Source: an uncultured Clostridia bacterium | Lineage (GTDB): Bacteria > Bacillota > Clostridia > Monoglobales > Monoglobaceae | Length of the DNA: 64,000 nucleotides | Direction: 5' to 3' | NCBI GenBank assembly: GCA_947589045.1 | Contig: CANQBQ010000007.1 | Coordinates: 1 to 64,000 of the forward strand | Shown: one piece after another, positions 35,413 through 43,593 of the stretch | Layout of the letters: each line of letters opens with the position of its first letter | Position numbering within the stretch: position 1 is the stretch's first letter | The notes under the pieces: generated by a model | Told to the model about the DNA's origin: nothing | What the model saw: the letters and a program-made list of their open reading frames with translations, nothing else | Database searches by the model: none | Translations under genes and position numbers: made by a program

Positions 35413-35441
35413 TTGAAATATAATTGTTGATAATATATAAT
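35413..35441 (+). promoter_or_regulatory. promoter of the pseudouridine synthase gene
   Basis: TTGAAA and a perfect TATAAT with 17 bases between them. The start codon is about 155 bases further on, so the message has a long leader. Confidence 0.65.
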
Positions 35442-35449
35442 GTTTACCG

Positions 35450-35597
35450 TATAGCATCTTGCTGTACGGTTATTTATTTAACAGCCGTTCAGCGGTTCGG
35501 CGGGGGATTGACCCGCCGCCGGAAAACGGAGGCGGAGTGCCTTTCGTTTGGTTGTATTTTTGTATTTTCGGGAAATCCGAGGGGGATTATACGTTTG
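35450..35597 (+). promoter_or_regulatory. long leader with two stable hairpins
   Basis: ACCGTATAGCA-TCT-TGCTGTACGGT (about 35447-35471) is a strong hairpin followed by TATTTATTT, and GGCGGG-GGATTGA-CCCGCC lies near 35496-35515. A third, weaker pairing (GCCGCC with GGCGGA) overlaps the second. No known riboswitch class is recognised. Confidence 0.45.
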
Positions 35598-36380
35598 ATG
35601 AGACTGCAAAAATATCTTGCCGCCTGCGGCGTTGCATCGCGCAGGGGGGCGGAAGCAATAATCGCACAGGGGCGCGTTTTTGTAAACGGAAGCCGAGTTA
35701 CCGAGATGGGCGTTCAAGTTGACGAAGAGCTTGACGAGATAACGCTCGACGGCGAGCCTTTAAAGCTCGAAAACAAAAAGGTTTATATTATGCTCAACAA
35801 ACCGGCGGGCTTTGTTACGACCGTGTCGGACGACAGAGGCAGACGCACCGTAATGGAGCTTGTCTCGGAGATAAACGAGCGTATTTACCCGGTCGGCAGA
35901 CTTGATTACAATTCCGAAGGTCTGCTGATTATGACAAACGACGGCGAGCTTGCCAACAAGCTGATGCACCCGCGCGGCTCGGTCGAGAAGAACTATCTCG
36001 TCGGGGTTTCGGGGAACGTCACTATGGATTTGATTTCGGCGTTTCGGCGCGGGGTTGAAATAGACGGCTACACCACCAAGCCCGCCGAGGTCGAGGTGGT
36101 CGGCGCCACGCGGTACGGCACCAAAATGAAGGTGACTATCCGCGAGGGCAAAAACCGCCAGATAAGGAAGATGTTTGAGGCGCAGGGCTGCACGGTAAAG
36201 CGGCTCAAGCGCACCGGCGAGGCGGGGCTTTCGCTCGGGCACCTTCCCGAGGGAAAGTGGCGCAGACTTTCGGAGCAGGAGATAAACGCTCTTAAAAATC
36301 ACGCGAACGGAATTACACGCGCACAGAAAAACAAGAGATACTTTGAAAGTATGAAAAACCGCAGACGCGGCAGGAAATGA
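35598..36380 (+). CDS. rluB: ribosomal large-subunit pseudouridine synthase (RluB/RsuA family)
   Basis: Converts a uridine in rRNA to pseudouridine. An N-terminal S4 domain (MRLQKYLAACGVASRRGAE, residues 1-60) precedes the catalytic domain with GRLDYNSEGLLIMTNDG (catalytic Asp) and KEGKNRQIRKMF-type REGKNRQIRKMFEAQG. ATG 35598 fits the S4 opening, but TTG 35595 is also possible. A longer ORF to 35424 has no family similarity. The basic tail (KNRRRGRK) is typical. Family and position before the decarboxylase cluster do not tell which rRNA site is used. Confidence 0.93.
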   Translation: MRLQKYLAACGVASRRGAEAIIAQGRVFVNGSRVTEMGVQVDEELDEITLDGEPLKLENKKVYIMLNKPAGFVTTVSDDRGRRTVMELVSEINERIYPVGRLDYNSEGLLIMTNDGELANKLMHPRGSVEKNYLVGVSGNVTMDLISAFRRGVEIDGYTTKPAEVEVVGATRYGTKMKVTIREGKNRQIRKMFEAQGCTVKRLKRTGEAGLSLGHLPEGKWRRLSEQEINALKNHANGITRAQKNKRYFESMKNRRRGRK

Positions 36381-36427
36381 GTAAATTTATTAAACTTTAT
36401 ATATCATCTGTTTAAGGAGGCAAACGT

Positions 36428-37969
36428 ATGAGCAAGCTAAATGAACTTCAGCAAAGACGCGCCGCTGTCGAACAGGGCGGCGGACCCGACAAAATCAAAA
36501 AGCAGCACGACTCGGGCAAAAAGACGGCTCGCGAGCGAATGGATATGCTTTTTGACGAGGGCAGCTTTGTTGAAATAGACGCTTTTGTTACACACAGATG
36601 TAATGAATTCGGAATGGAAAAGGTGCAGGCTCCCGGCGAGGGCGTTGTCGTAGGTTACGGCACGGTGGACGGCAGACTTGTGTTTGCGTACGCGCAGGAC
36701 TTTACGGTAATCGGCGGTTCGCTCGGCGAAATGCACGCCGCAAAAATCTGCAAGGTTATGGATATGGCGGTTAAGATGGGCGCACCCATTATCGGTATCA
36801 ACGATTCGGGCGGCGCGCGTATCCAGGAGGGTCTTGACGCGCTCAAGGGCTTCGGCGACATATTTATAAGGAACACGCACGCATCGGGCGTTGTACCCCA
36901 GATTTCGATTATTATGGGCTCGTGCGCGGGCGGCGCTGTTTATTCGCCCGCCATATGCGACTTTATATTTATGGTCGAAAAGACGAGCCAGATGTTTATA
37001 ACCGGTCCTCAGGTAGTAAAATCCGTGACCGGCGAGGACGTAGGCTTTGAAGAATTGGGCGGCGCGGCGACCCACGCGACGAAGAGCGGTGTGGCGAGCT
37101 TCAAATGCTCGAGCGAGGAGGAGTGCATAGCTCAGGTAAAGGAGCTTTTGTCATATCTGCCCTCCAACAATCTTGAAATGCCGCCGGTTTACGAATGCAA
37201 CGACGATTTGAACCGACTTTCGGAGACGCTCACGTCTGTCGTACCCGAGGACGCGAACAAGGCTTACGATATGAAGAAGGTAATTTCGGAAATCGTTGAC
37301 GACGGAGAGTTCTTTGAGATATTCAAGACATTTGCACAGAACATAATTATCGGTTTCGCGAGAATGAACGGCGCGACGGTCGGAATTGTGGCGAACCAGC
37401 CCAAGGTGGCGGCGGGCTCGCTCGACGTTAACTCGTCGGATAAGGCGGCGAGATTTGTGCGTTTTTGCGACGCGTTCAACATTCCGATAATAACTCTTAC
37501 CGATGTACCGGGATATTTGCCCGGCGTTGTGCAGGAGCACGACGGAATTATAAGACACGGCGCGAAGCTGCTCTACGCGTTCTCGGAAGCGACGGTGCCG
37601 AAGATAAACGTTATCTTGAGAAAGGCTTACGGCGGCGCGTACATTGCGATGAACAGCAAGCACCTCGGCGCGGATATGGTATTCGCGTGGCCGAGTGCCG
37701 AGATTGCGGTTATGGGTCCGAGCGGCGCGGCAAACATAATTTTCCGCAAGGATATTGCGGCGGCGGACGACCCGATTGCCGCAAGGCAGGAGAAAATCGC
37801 CGAGTATGCGGATAAGTTCGCTAACCCGTATATGGCGGCAAGACGCGGATATGTGGACGACGTTATCGAGCCGGACTCGACGCGTCCGAGAATTATCAGC
37901 GCGCTTGAAATGCTGCTCAGCAAGCGTGAGACAAGACCGAGCAAGAAGCACGGCAACATACCGCTTTAA
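36428..37969 (+). CDS. mmdA: methylmalonyl-/propionyl-CoA-type carboxyltransferase subunit
   Basis: The acyl-CoA carboxyltransferase of a biotin-dependent decarboxylase or transcarboxylase (the 12S-type subunit). 513 residues with two crotonase-like halves. Blocks: [48 protein letters not shown], then in the C half [16 protein letters not shown] and [33 protein letters not shown]. The first gene of five (with OadG-like, biotin carrier, OadB and OadA-like). A strong AAGGAGG site precedes ATG. Methylmalonyl-CoA is the likely substrate, but propionyl- or related CoAs cannot be excluded. Confidence 0.92.
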   Translation: MSKLNELQQRRAAVEQGGGPDKIKKQHDSGKKTARERMDMLFDEGSFVEIDAFVTHRCNEFGMEKVQAPGEGVVVGYGTVDGRLVFAYAQDFTVIGGSLGEMHAAKICKVMDMAVKMGAPIIGINDSGGARIQEGLDALKGFGDIFIRNTHASGVVPQISIIMGSCAGGAVYSPAICDFIFMVEKTSQMFITGPQVVKSVTGEDVGFEELGGAATHATKSGVASFKCSSEEECIAQVKELLSYLPSNNLEMPPVYECNDDLNRLSETLTSVVPEDANKAYDMKKVISEIVDDGEFFEIFKTFAQNIIIGFARMNGATVGIVANQPKVAAGSLDVNSSDKAARFVRFCDAFNIPIITLTDVPGYLPGVVQEHDGIIRHGAKLLYAFSEATVPKINVILRKAYGGAYIAMNSKHLGADMVFAWPSAEIAVMGPSGAANIIFRKDIAAADDPIAARQEKIAEYADKFANPYMAARRGYVDDVIEPDSTRPRIISALEMLLSKRETRPSKKHGNIPL

Positions 37970-37990
37970 AATTACAAGGAGGACTTTAAA

Positions 37991-38380
37991 ATGGGAGTAT
38001 CTGAGGCTATCGGTCGCGGACTTGAGGTTACGGTCACGGGACTCGTAGTGGTTTTTTCGGTGCTTATAATTTTGATGCTGGTTCTTATTCTTATGAGGGT
38101 GGTATTTTATAAGGAGCCTAAGGAGGAAAAGGGTTCGGAGACTTTGAAGGAAAAGTCTGCTCCCGTTTCGGCGAACGCTTCGGCTCAGACGGCTAAGCCG
38201 ACCGAGAGTGTGAAGAAGGTCGACGATAAAGAGCTTATAGCGGTTATTACCGCGGCAATCGCGGCAAGCCTGAACACCTCGACATATAACCTGAAGGTCA
38301 AGTCCTTCAGACGCATCAGCGACAAATCGCCGCTTTGGAACAAGGCGGGACGCACCGATGTTATAAATTCAAGGTTTTAG
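37991..38380 (+). CDS. oadG: OadG-like small membrane subunit of a decarboxylase sodium pump
   Basis: A 129-residue protein with a single helix near residues 16-36 (TVTGLVVVFSVLIILMLVLIL) and a charged, Lys/Glu/Ala-rich soluble tail. Gamma-type subunits of this class assemble the complex and hold it at the membrane. AAGGAGG precedes ATG by eight bases. It lies 21 bases after mmdA and 31 bases before the biotin carrier gene. The tail ends in SDKSPLWNKAGRTDVI, seen in other gamma/delta subunits. Confidence 0.85.
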   Translation: MGVSEAIGRGLEVTVTGLVVVFSVLIILMLVLILMRVVFYKEPKEEKGSETLKEKSAPVSANASAQTAKPTESVKKVDDKELIAVITAAIAASLNTSTYNLKVKSFRRISDKSPLWNKAGRTDVINSRF

Positions 38381-38411
38381 TTAAATTTAAAATTTAAAGG
38401 AGGTAATTGTA

Positions 38412-38795
38412 ATGAGAAAATTTATTATAAACGTAAACGGAAATTCGTATGAGGTTGAAGTTGAAGAAGTCGGCGGCGCGGCTCCGAGCGCACCCGTAAA
38501 GAGCGCACCGACCGCTGCGGCGCCCGCTCCCAAGGCGGCACCCGCTCCGAAGCCCGCTTCCGCGGCGGCTCCTCCGGCAGGCGCGACCAACGTGACCGCG
38601 CCTATGCCCGGAAACCTTGTTTCGGTCAAGGTCAATGTGGGCGACACCGTGAACGAGGGCGACGTCCTTTGCATACTTGAGGCGATGAAGATGGAAAACG
38701 AGATTATGGCGCCCAAGGGCGGCAAGGTGGTTGCGGTGAGCGTATCCGCAGGCACTTCGGTAAACACGGGTGACACTTTGATTTCGATTGCCTAA
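38412..38795 (+). CDS. biotin carboxyl carrier protein
   Basis: Carries carboxybiotin between the catalytic subunits. 127 residues: an N-terminal part (about 1-20) reading IINVNGNSYEVEVEE, a flexible Ala/Pro linker (about 25-58), and the biotinyl domain (about 58-127) with the biotin Lys in CILEAMKMENEI. GGAGG precedes ATG. The free-standing carrier is expected because neither the MmdA nor the OadA-like subunit here carries its own biotinyl domain. Confidence 0.95.
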   Translation: MRKFIINVNGNSYEVEVEEVGGAAPSAPVKSAPTAAAPAPKAAPAPKPASAAAPPAGATNVTAPMPGNLVSVKVNVGDTVNEGDVLCILEAMKMENEIMAPKGGKVVAVSVSAGTSVNTGDTLISIA

Positions 38796-38831
38796 ATCCG
38801 ACTTAATTCTCGTACGAAAGGGTGATATTTT

Positions 38832-40094
38832 GTGTTAGAAAATTTAATGAGTTTTTTGCAGAACACAGGTGTCGCCGCTCTTATAAGCTCTGTTCGGAAC
38901 GCTGCGGCAGGCTCGGAGAACATATTGCAGATTATAGGCACTCCGCTTATGATAGCGATTGCGTGCGTGCTTTTATATCTTGCCATAGTTAAGAAGTTTG
39001 AGCCGCTTTTGCTTTTGCCGATAGCGTTCGGTATGTTGCTTACAAATCTTCCGATGTTCAAAAATTCGAGCGCAATTTTAATGCACCCCGAATTTTTTAC
39101 GGACACGGCTTATATGATAGACGGACACCTGGATATTACAAGAATTTTTGCCGAAGGAGGACTTCTTGACCTATTGTACCTCGGAGTTAAGCTCGGAATT
39201 TATCCGCCGCTTATATTCCTCGGAATAGGCTGTATGACCGACTTCGGACCGCTTATCGCAAATCCCAAGAGCATACTTTTGGGAGCTGCGGCACAGCTCG
39301 GAGTGTTTACGACATTCCTCGGCGCACTGCTTCTCGGCGCGCTTGTGCCGTCAATTCATTTTGACCAGAACGCCGCCGCGGCGATAGGTATTATAGGCGG
39401 CGCGGACGGTCCTACGGCGATTTACGTCACCAAGACGCTTGCGCCCAGACTGCTCCCCGCAATCGCAATAGCGGCGTACTCATATATGGCGCTCATTCCG
39501 GTAATTCAGCCGCCTCTTATGAAGCTCGTCACGACCAAGAAGGAGCGAAGCATAGTTATGAAGCAGCTTCGCCCCGTCAGCAAGACCGAGAAAATTTTGT
39601 TCCCGATTATAGTTACGATAGTTGTCGGACTTATCGTTCCCGATGCTGTTGCGCTCGTGGGTATGCTTATGCTCGGTAACCTTGCGAAGGAGTGCGGAGT
39701 TGTGGACAGACTTTCAAAGACGGCGCAGAACGGACTTATGAACGTGATTACGATTTTCCTCGGACTTACGGTCGGAGCGACCGCCACCGCGTCAAACTTT
39801 TTGAGTTTGGAAACGCTCGGAATAGTATTGCTGGGTCTTGTGGCGTTCTGCTTCTCGACTGTCGGAGGACTACTCCTCGGCAAGCTTATGTGCAAGCTCA
39901 CGGGCGGCAAGGTAAACCCGCTCATAGGCAGCGCGGGCGTTTCGGCTGTTCCCATGGCGGCGAGAGTTTCTCAGACGGTGGGACAGAAGGAGAACCCGTC
40001 CAACTTCCTGCTTATGCACGCTATGGGTCCGAATGTTGCGGGAGTTATAGGCTCTGCCGTTGCGGCGGGCGTGTTCCTCTCGATGTTCGCTTGA
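38832..40094 (+). CDS. oadB: sodium-pumping decarboxylase beta subunit
   Basis: Membrane subunit that decarboxylates carboxybiotin and exports sodium ions. 420 residues and about nine helices. Family blocks: GIMTDFGPLIANP-like GCMTDFGPLIANPKSILLG, IGIIGGADGPTAIYVT (the sodium-binding region) and GGVNPLIG-like KVNPLIGSAGVSAVPMAARV. The start is GTG 38832 with AAAGGGTGA upstream. Presence of OadB means the reaction is coupled to a sodium gradient, a common energy device in anaerobes. It is fourth in the cluster. Confidence 0.95.
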   Translation: MLENLMSFLQNTGVAALISSVRNAAAGSENILQIIGTPLMIAIACVLLYLAIVKKFEPLLLLPIAFGMLLTNLPMFKNSSAILMHPEFFTDTAYMIDGHLDITRIFAEGGLLDLLYLGVKLGIYPPLIFLGIGCMTDFGPLIANPKSILLGAAAQLGVFTTFLGALLLGALVPSIHFDQNAAAAIGIIGGADGPTAIYVTKTLAPRLLPAIAIAAYSYMALIPVIQPPLMKLVTTKKERSIVMKQLRPVSKTEKILFPIIVTIVVGLIVPDAVALVGMLMLGNLAKECGVVDRLSKTAQNGLMNVITIFLGLTVGATATASNFLSLETLGIVLLGLVAFCFSTVGGLLLGKLMCKLTGGKVNPLIGSAGVSAVPMAARVSQTVGQKENPSNFLLMHAMGPNVAGVIGSAVAAGVFLSMFA

Positions 40095-40184
40095 TTTTAA
40101 GGTTTATGCCGCGTCATATCCCGCCCGCAGGGTAGGACGCACAATTTGGTAAATATTTGCGGGCGGAAAGGTGATGAAATTATT

Positions 40185-41582
40185 ATGGCTAAAGTCGGAA
40201 TTACCGAAACCATACTCAGAGACGCACACCAATCTCTGATTGCGACAAGAATGACGACGGAGGAAATGCTCCCCGCCATCGCGCTTCTCGACAAAGCGGG
40301 CTACCACTCGCTTGAGGCGTGGGGCGGCGCTACTTTTGACGCGTGCCTGCGTTTTCTTAACGAGGACCCCTGGGAAAGGCTCCGCAAGATAAGAAAAGAG
40401 GCTAAAAACACAAAGCTGCAAATGCTTTTCAGAGGTCAGAATATTCTCGGTTATCGTCACTATGCCGATGATGTTGTGGAATATTTTGTTCAAAAGTCGA
40501 TTGCCAACGGTATCGACATCATAAGAATTTTTGACGCGCTCAACGACGTCCGAAATCTTCAGACCGCCATCAGCGCGACCAAAAAAGAGGGAGGTCACGT
40601 CCAGGCGGCAATCTCCTATACGATAAGCCCCGTGCATAACAACGAGTTTTTCGTAAAGCTCGCAAAAGAGTACGAGGACTGCGGCGCGGACTCCATTTGT
40701 ATAAAGGATATGGCGGGACTTCTCACGCCGTATAACGCATACGACCTCGTTAAGGCGATAAAGAGCGAGGTTAAAATACCCGTACAGCTTCACACCCACT
40801 ATACGAGCGGCGTGGCTTCGATGACCTACCTCAAGGCTATCGAGGCGGGAGTTGACGTTGTTGACTGCGCGCTGTCGCCGCTTGCTATGGGCACCTCTCA
40901 GCCGCCGACCGAGCCGCTTGTCGCGACGCTCAAGGGTACCGAGTATGACACCGGCATAGATTTGGATTTGCTCACCGAAATTTCCGAGATATTCAAGCCC
41001 CTGCGCGAAAAGTATCTCGCGTCGGGACTGCTTAACCCCAAGGTTATGGGCGTTGATATAAACACTCTTAAATATCAGGTCCCGGGCGGAATGCTCTCCA
41101 ACCTTGTTTCTCAACTTGAACAGCAGGGAAAAGAGGATAAGCTCGACGAGGTTTTGAAGGAAGTTCCGCGCGTGCGCGAGGACCTCGGCTATCCGCCGCT
41201 GGTTACGCCCACCAGCCAAATCGTCGGAACGCAGGCTGTTCTGAACGTAATTACGGGCGAGCGATACAAGATGGTAACAAAAGAGACCAAGGGTATTGTA
41301 AAGGGCGAGTACGGCAGGACCCCCGTCCCGATCAAGGAGGAGTTCAGAAAGAAGATTATCGGCGACGAGAAACCGATAACCTGCCGCCCCGCAGACCTTA
41401 TAGAGCCTGAGCTTTCAAAGCTCAGAAACGAGGTCAAGGAGTACATCGAGCAGGACGAGGACGTTTTGTCATACGCGCTGTTTGAGCAGGTTGCGACCAA
41501 GTTCTTTGAGAACCGACGCGCGGCGAAATACAAAATTGAGCCCGAAATGGTCGATATGGAGAACATGACTCATCCGGTGTAG
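40185..41582 (+). CDS. oadA: oxaloacetate/pyruvate carboxyltransferase subunit (OadA- or 5S-like)
   Basis: A TIM-barrel carboxyltransferase acting on pyruvate/oxaloacetate. 465 residues, with TETILRDAHQSLIATRM (metal Asp), the catalytic Lys in CIKDMAGLLTPY and metal ligands in LHTHYTSG. It ends without a biotinyl domain, so it relies on the separate carrier protein. ATG 40185 has AAAGGTGA nine bases upstream; the longer ORF to 40146 is not needed. With MmdA this pair covers both halves of the methylmalonyl-CoA:pyruvate transcarboxylase (12S and 5S), while OadB and OadG point to a sodium-pump decarboxylase. The cluster could use either mode. Confidence 0.92.
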   Translation: MAKVGITETILRDAHQSLIATRMTTEEMLPAIALLDKAGYHSLEAWGGATFDACLRFLNEDPWERLRKIRKEAKNTKLQMLFRGQNILGYRHYADDVVEYFVQKSIANGIDIIRIFDALNDVRNLQTAISATKKEGGHVQAAISYTISPVHNNEFFVKLAKEYEDCGADSICIKDMAGLLTPYNAYDLVKAIKSEVKIPVQLHTHYTSGVASMTYLKAIEAGVDVVDCALSPLAMGTSQPPTEPLVATLKGTEYDTGIDLDLLTEISEIFKPLREKYLASGLLNPKVMGVDINTLKYQVPGGMLSNLVSQLEQQGKEDKLDEVLKEVPRVREDLGYPPLVTPTSQIVGTQAVLNVITGERYKMVTKETKGIVKGEYGRTPVPIKEEFRKKIIGDEKPITCRPADLIEPELSKLRNEVKEYIEQDEDVLSYALFEQVATKFFENRRAAKYKIEPEMVDMENMTHPV

Positions 41583-41611
41583 AGGCACATGGTTCTTGCT
41601 TATAAGCGGTT

Positions 41612-42009
41612 TCTACACTTTCCCAAAAAGTCTTACCGACTTTTTTCGGGAGCCCTAAAACAAAAGGGCAAAGCCCTTTTGCGGAGCCGCGCCCTTTTTG
41701 CTTGCTTTGCCCTGTTCGGGCAAAGGCGCGCTTACGGGCGGTCTCTACACTTTCCCAAAAAGTCCTACGGACTTTTCGGGAGCCCTAAGGCAAAAGGGCA
41801 AAGCCCTTTTGAGGAGCCACGCCCTCTCTGCTTGCGGTTTTCCGAAATGCTCGGAAAACCGACGCGCTTGCGGGCGGTCTCTACACTTTCCCAAAAAGTC
41901 CTACGGACTTTTCGGGAGCCCTAAGGCAAAAGGGCAAAGCCCTTTTGAGGAGCCACGCCCTTTTTGCCTGCTTTGCCCTGTTCGGGCAAAGGCGCGCTTA
42001 CGGGCGGTC
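41612..42009 (+). repeat. three-unit tandem array of hairpin repeats
   Basis: Units of 132, 136 and 130 bases (41612-41743, 41744-41879, 41880-42009), each starting TCTACACTTTCCCAAAAAGT. Each has three hairpins: AAAAGTCC-TAC-GGACTTTT, CAAAAGGGC-AAA-GCCCTTTTG, and a third near the 3' end. The third stem is CTTTGCCC with GGGCAAAG in units 1 and 3, but CGGTTTTCCGA with its complement in unit 2. Units 2 and 3 share their 5' parts; units 1 and 3 share their 3' parts. All ends in CGGGCGGTC. No protein reading is convincing. It fills the 507-base gap between oadA and the flavoprotein gene, apart from the terminator. Confidence 0.85.
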
Positions 42010-42048
42010 TAAAGTCTTTTTGTATAACACACAAATAAAAATTCAATA

Positions 42049-42075
42049 ACAAAAGGGCATTTTGCCCTTTTTGTT
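42049..42075. terminator. bidirectional terminator after the tandem array
   Basis: AACAAAAGGGC-ATTTT-GCCCTTTTTGTT is a stem with A-rich left and T-rich right arms that works in both directions. It lies 15 bases before the flavoprotein start codon. Confidence 0.75.
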
Positions 42076-42089
42076 TAGGCGGTAATTAT

Positions 42090-43316
42090 ATGAGTAAAAA
42101 AGTTGTTGTAATAGGCGGAGGAGCCGCGGGAATGATGGCGGCGGGAACGGCGGCTCGGAGGGGCTGCCGCGTCAGTCTTATCGAGAAGAACGACAGACTC
42201 GGCAAAAAGCTGTTTATAACGGGCAAGGGAAGGTGCAACATCACCAACGCCTGCGAGGACACCGAGGAGCTTATCCGAAATGTGACGGTAAATTCCTCGT
42301 TTTTATACAGCGCGTTTTACAGCTTCACGAACTCAGACTGCATCGAGTTTTTCAATAAGCTCGGCGTACCGACCAAGGTCGAACGCGGCGGGCGCGTGTT
42401 CCCCGTCTCGGACAAAAGTTCGGATGTGATTGCGGCTCTGCGCGGCTTTTTAAGCAAAAACAATGTTGACATAATATATAAAGAGGTCGCCGAAATACTC
42501 ACCGACGGCGGCGCGGTCAGCGGCGTCAGGCTGTCGGACGGCAGGATAATAGGCGCGGAGAGCGTTATTGTTGCGACGGGAGGCGTGTCGTATCCGTCTA
42601 CCGGCTCGACCGGCGACGGCTATAAGTGGGCGCGTGAACTGGGGCACGGTGTTACGGAGCCCAAGCCCTCGCTCGTTCCGCTGGAGAGCGGCAACGGCTT
42701 TATACGCGACCTTGCGGGACTGTCGCTCAGAAACGTCGGAATAAGGCTTATCGACCCGCGCGGCAAGACAATTTATACCGACTTCGGGGAGATGCTGTTC
42801 ACGCACACGGGAGTTTCGGGACCCGTGATTTTGAGCGCGAGCGCGCATATGAGAAACGTATCCGGCGGCTGTAAGCTGATAATAGACTTAAAGCCCGCGC
42901 TTGACGAGGCAAAGCTGGACGAGAGATTGCAGAGAGATTTCCGAGAGAATATCAACAAAGAGTTTAAAAATTCGCTCGGCGGACTTTTGCCCGCAAAGCT
43001 GATAGGTACAGTCATTGAGTTGTCGGGCATAGCTCCCGACAAGAGGGTTAACTCGATAACGAGGGAGGAGCGTCGGAGACTTTTGAGATTGCTCAAGGGC
43101 TTTGAGGTCTCGATTTCGGGCTTTGCGCCGATAGAACAGGCGATAATTACGTCGGGCGGAGTTTCGGTCAAGGAGATAGACCCGTCCACAATGCAGTCGA
43201 AAATCGTGCGCGGGCTTTACTTTGCGGGCGAGGTTATCGACGTTGACGCTTACACGGGCGGTTTTAACCTGCAGATTGCGTTTTCGACGGGGCGTCTCGC
43301 GGGCGAGAACTGCTGA
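42090..43316 (+). CDS. FAD-dependent oxidoreductase of the HI0933/BaiN type
   Basis: A 408-residue flavoprotein. FAD-binding GxGxxG in VVIGGGAAGMMAAGTAARRG at the start, LGKKLFITGKGRCNITNA (a family hallmark), GRVFPVSDKSSDV, VIVATGGVSYPSTGSTGDGY, and the C-terminal ITSGGVSVKEIDPSTMQSK and GLYFAGEVIDVDAYTGGFNLQIAFSTG. These fix the HI0933-like family. Members are annotated as aminoacetone oxidase-like, or as bile-acid reductase BaiN in Clostridium; the substrate here is unknown. In many Clostridia it neighbours cmk, but not in this window. Confidence 0.92.
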   Translation: MSKKVVVIGGGAAGMMAAGTAARRGCRVSLIEKNDRLGKKLFITGKGRCNITNACEDTEELIRNVTVNSSFLYSAFYSFTNSDCIEFFNKLGVPTKVERGGRVFPVSDKSSDVIAALRGFLSKNNVDIIYKEVAEILTDGGAVSGVRLSDGRIIGAESVIVATGGVSYPSTGSTGDGYKWARELGHGVTEPKPSLVPLESGNGFIRDLAGLSLRNVGIRLIDPRGKTIYTDFGEMLFTHTGVSGPVILSASAHMRNVSGGCKLIIDLKPALDEAKLDERLQRDFRENINKEFKNSLGGLLPAKLIGTVIELSGIAPDKRVNSITREERRRLLRLLKGFEVSISGFAPIEQAIITSGGVSVKEIDPSTMQSKIVRGLYFAGEVIDVDAYTGGFNLQIAFSTGRLAGENC

Positions 43317-43423
43317 AATGATAAGATTAACATAAAATTTTGCGTCAAAACCGTTCCCAAAAACTGACAAAAAGCCGCAAACCTTGACAAACAGCCGTTT
43401 GCGGGAAAACGGATAAATATGGT

Positions 43424-43477
43424 AAAATCAGAAATGTTACAAAACCAATAAATTTGGTGACATTTCTGATTTTTTTG
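43424..43477 (+). terminator. terminator between the flavoprotein gene and nrdD
   Basis: AAAATCAGAAATGT pairs with ACATTTCTGATTTTTTT, with an inner ACC/GGT pairing, and ends in a T run. It directly abuts the nrdD promoter, and so also insulates nrdD. Confidence 0.8.
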
Positions 43478-43506
43478 TTGACACGGAGCGCGCGCGGAAT
43501 TATAAT
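43478..43506 (+). promoter_or_regulatory. consensus promoter of nrdD
   Basis: TTGACA (43478-43483) and TATAAT (43501-43506) are both perfect and 17 bases apart. Confidence 0.85.
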
Positions 43507-43530
43507 AATAAATGCGTTATTAAATAAAAA

Positions 43531-43546
43531 ACACAATATGTTGTGC
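43531..43546 (+). promoter_or_regulatory. NrdR box upstream of nrdD
   Basis: ACACAATATGTTGTGC matches the NrdR consensus (ACACWATATATWGTGT) at 14 of 16 positions. NrdR normally binds two boxes about three turns apart; a weaker candidate starts at 43502, 29 bases upstream, and overlaps the -10 box. Confidence 0.75.
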
Positions 43547-43593
43547 TTTTCTTGATACACGAATACTAAATATATATGGGAGGTCTTTCGGAA

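Noticed and set aside
35424-35597. 58-codon N-terminal extension of the pseudouridine synthase
   Set aside because: It would begin before the predicted transcription start and shows no S4-domain similarity.
41589-42012. Overlapping ORFs of 104-111 residues through the tandem array
   Set aside because: They only repeat FPKKSYGLFG-type peptides because the DNA is tandemly repeated. Differences between units are not silent, there is no ribosome binding site, and the DNA is explained by hairpins.
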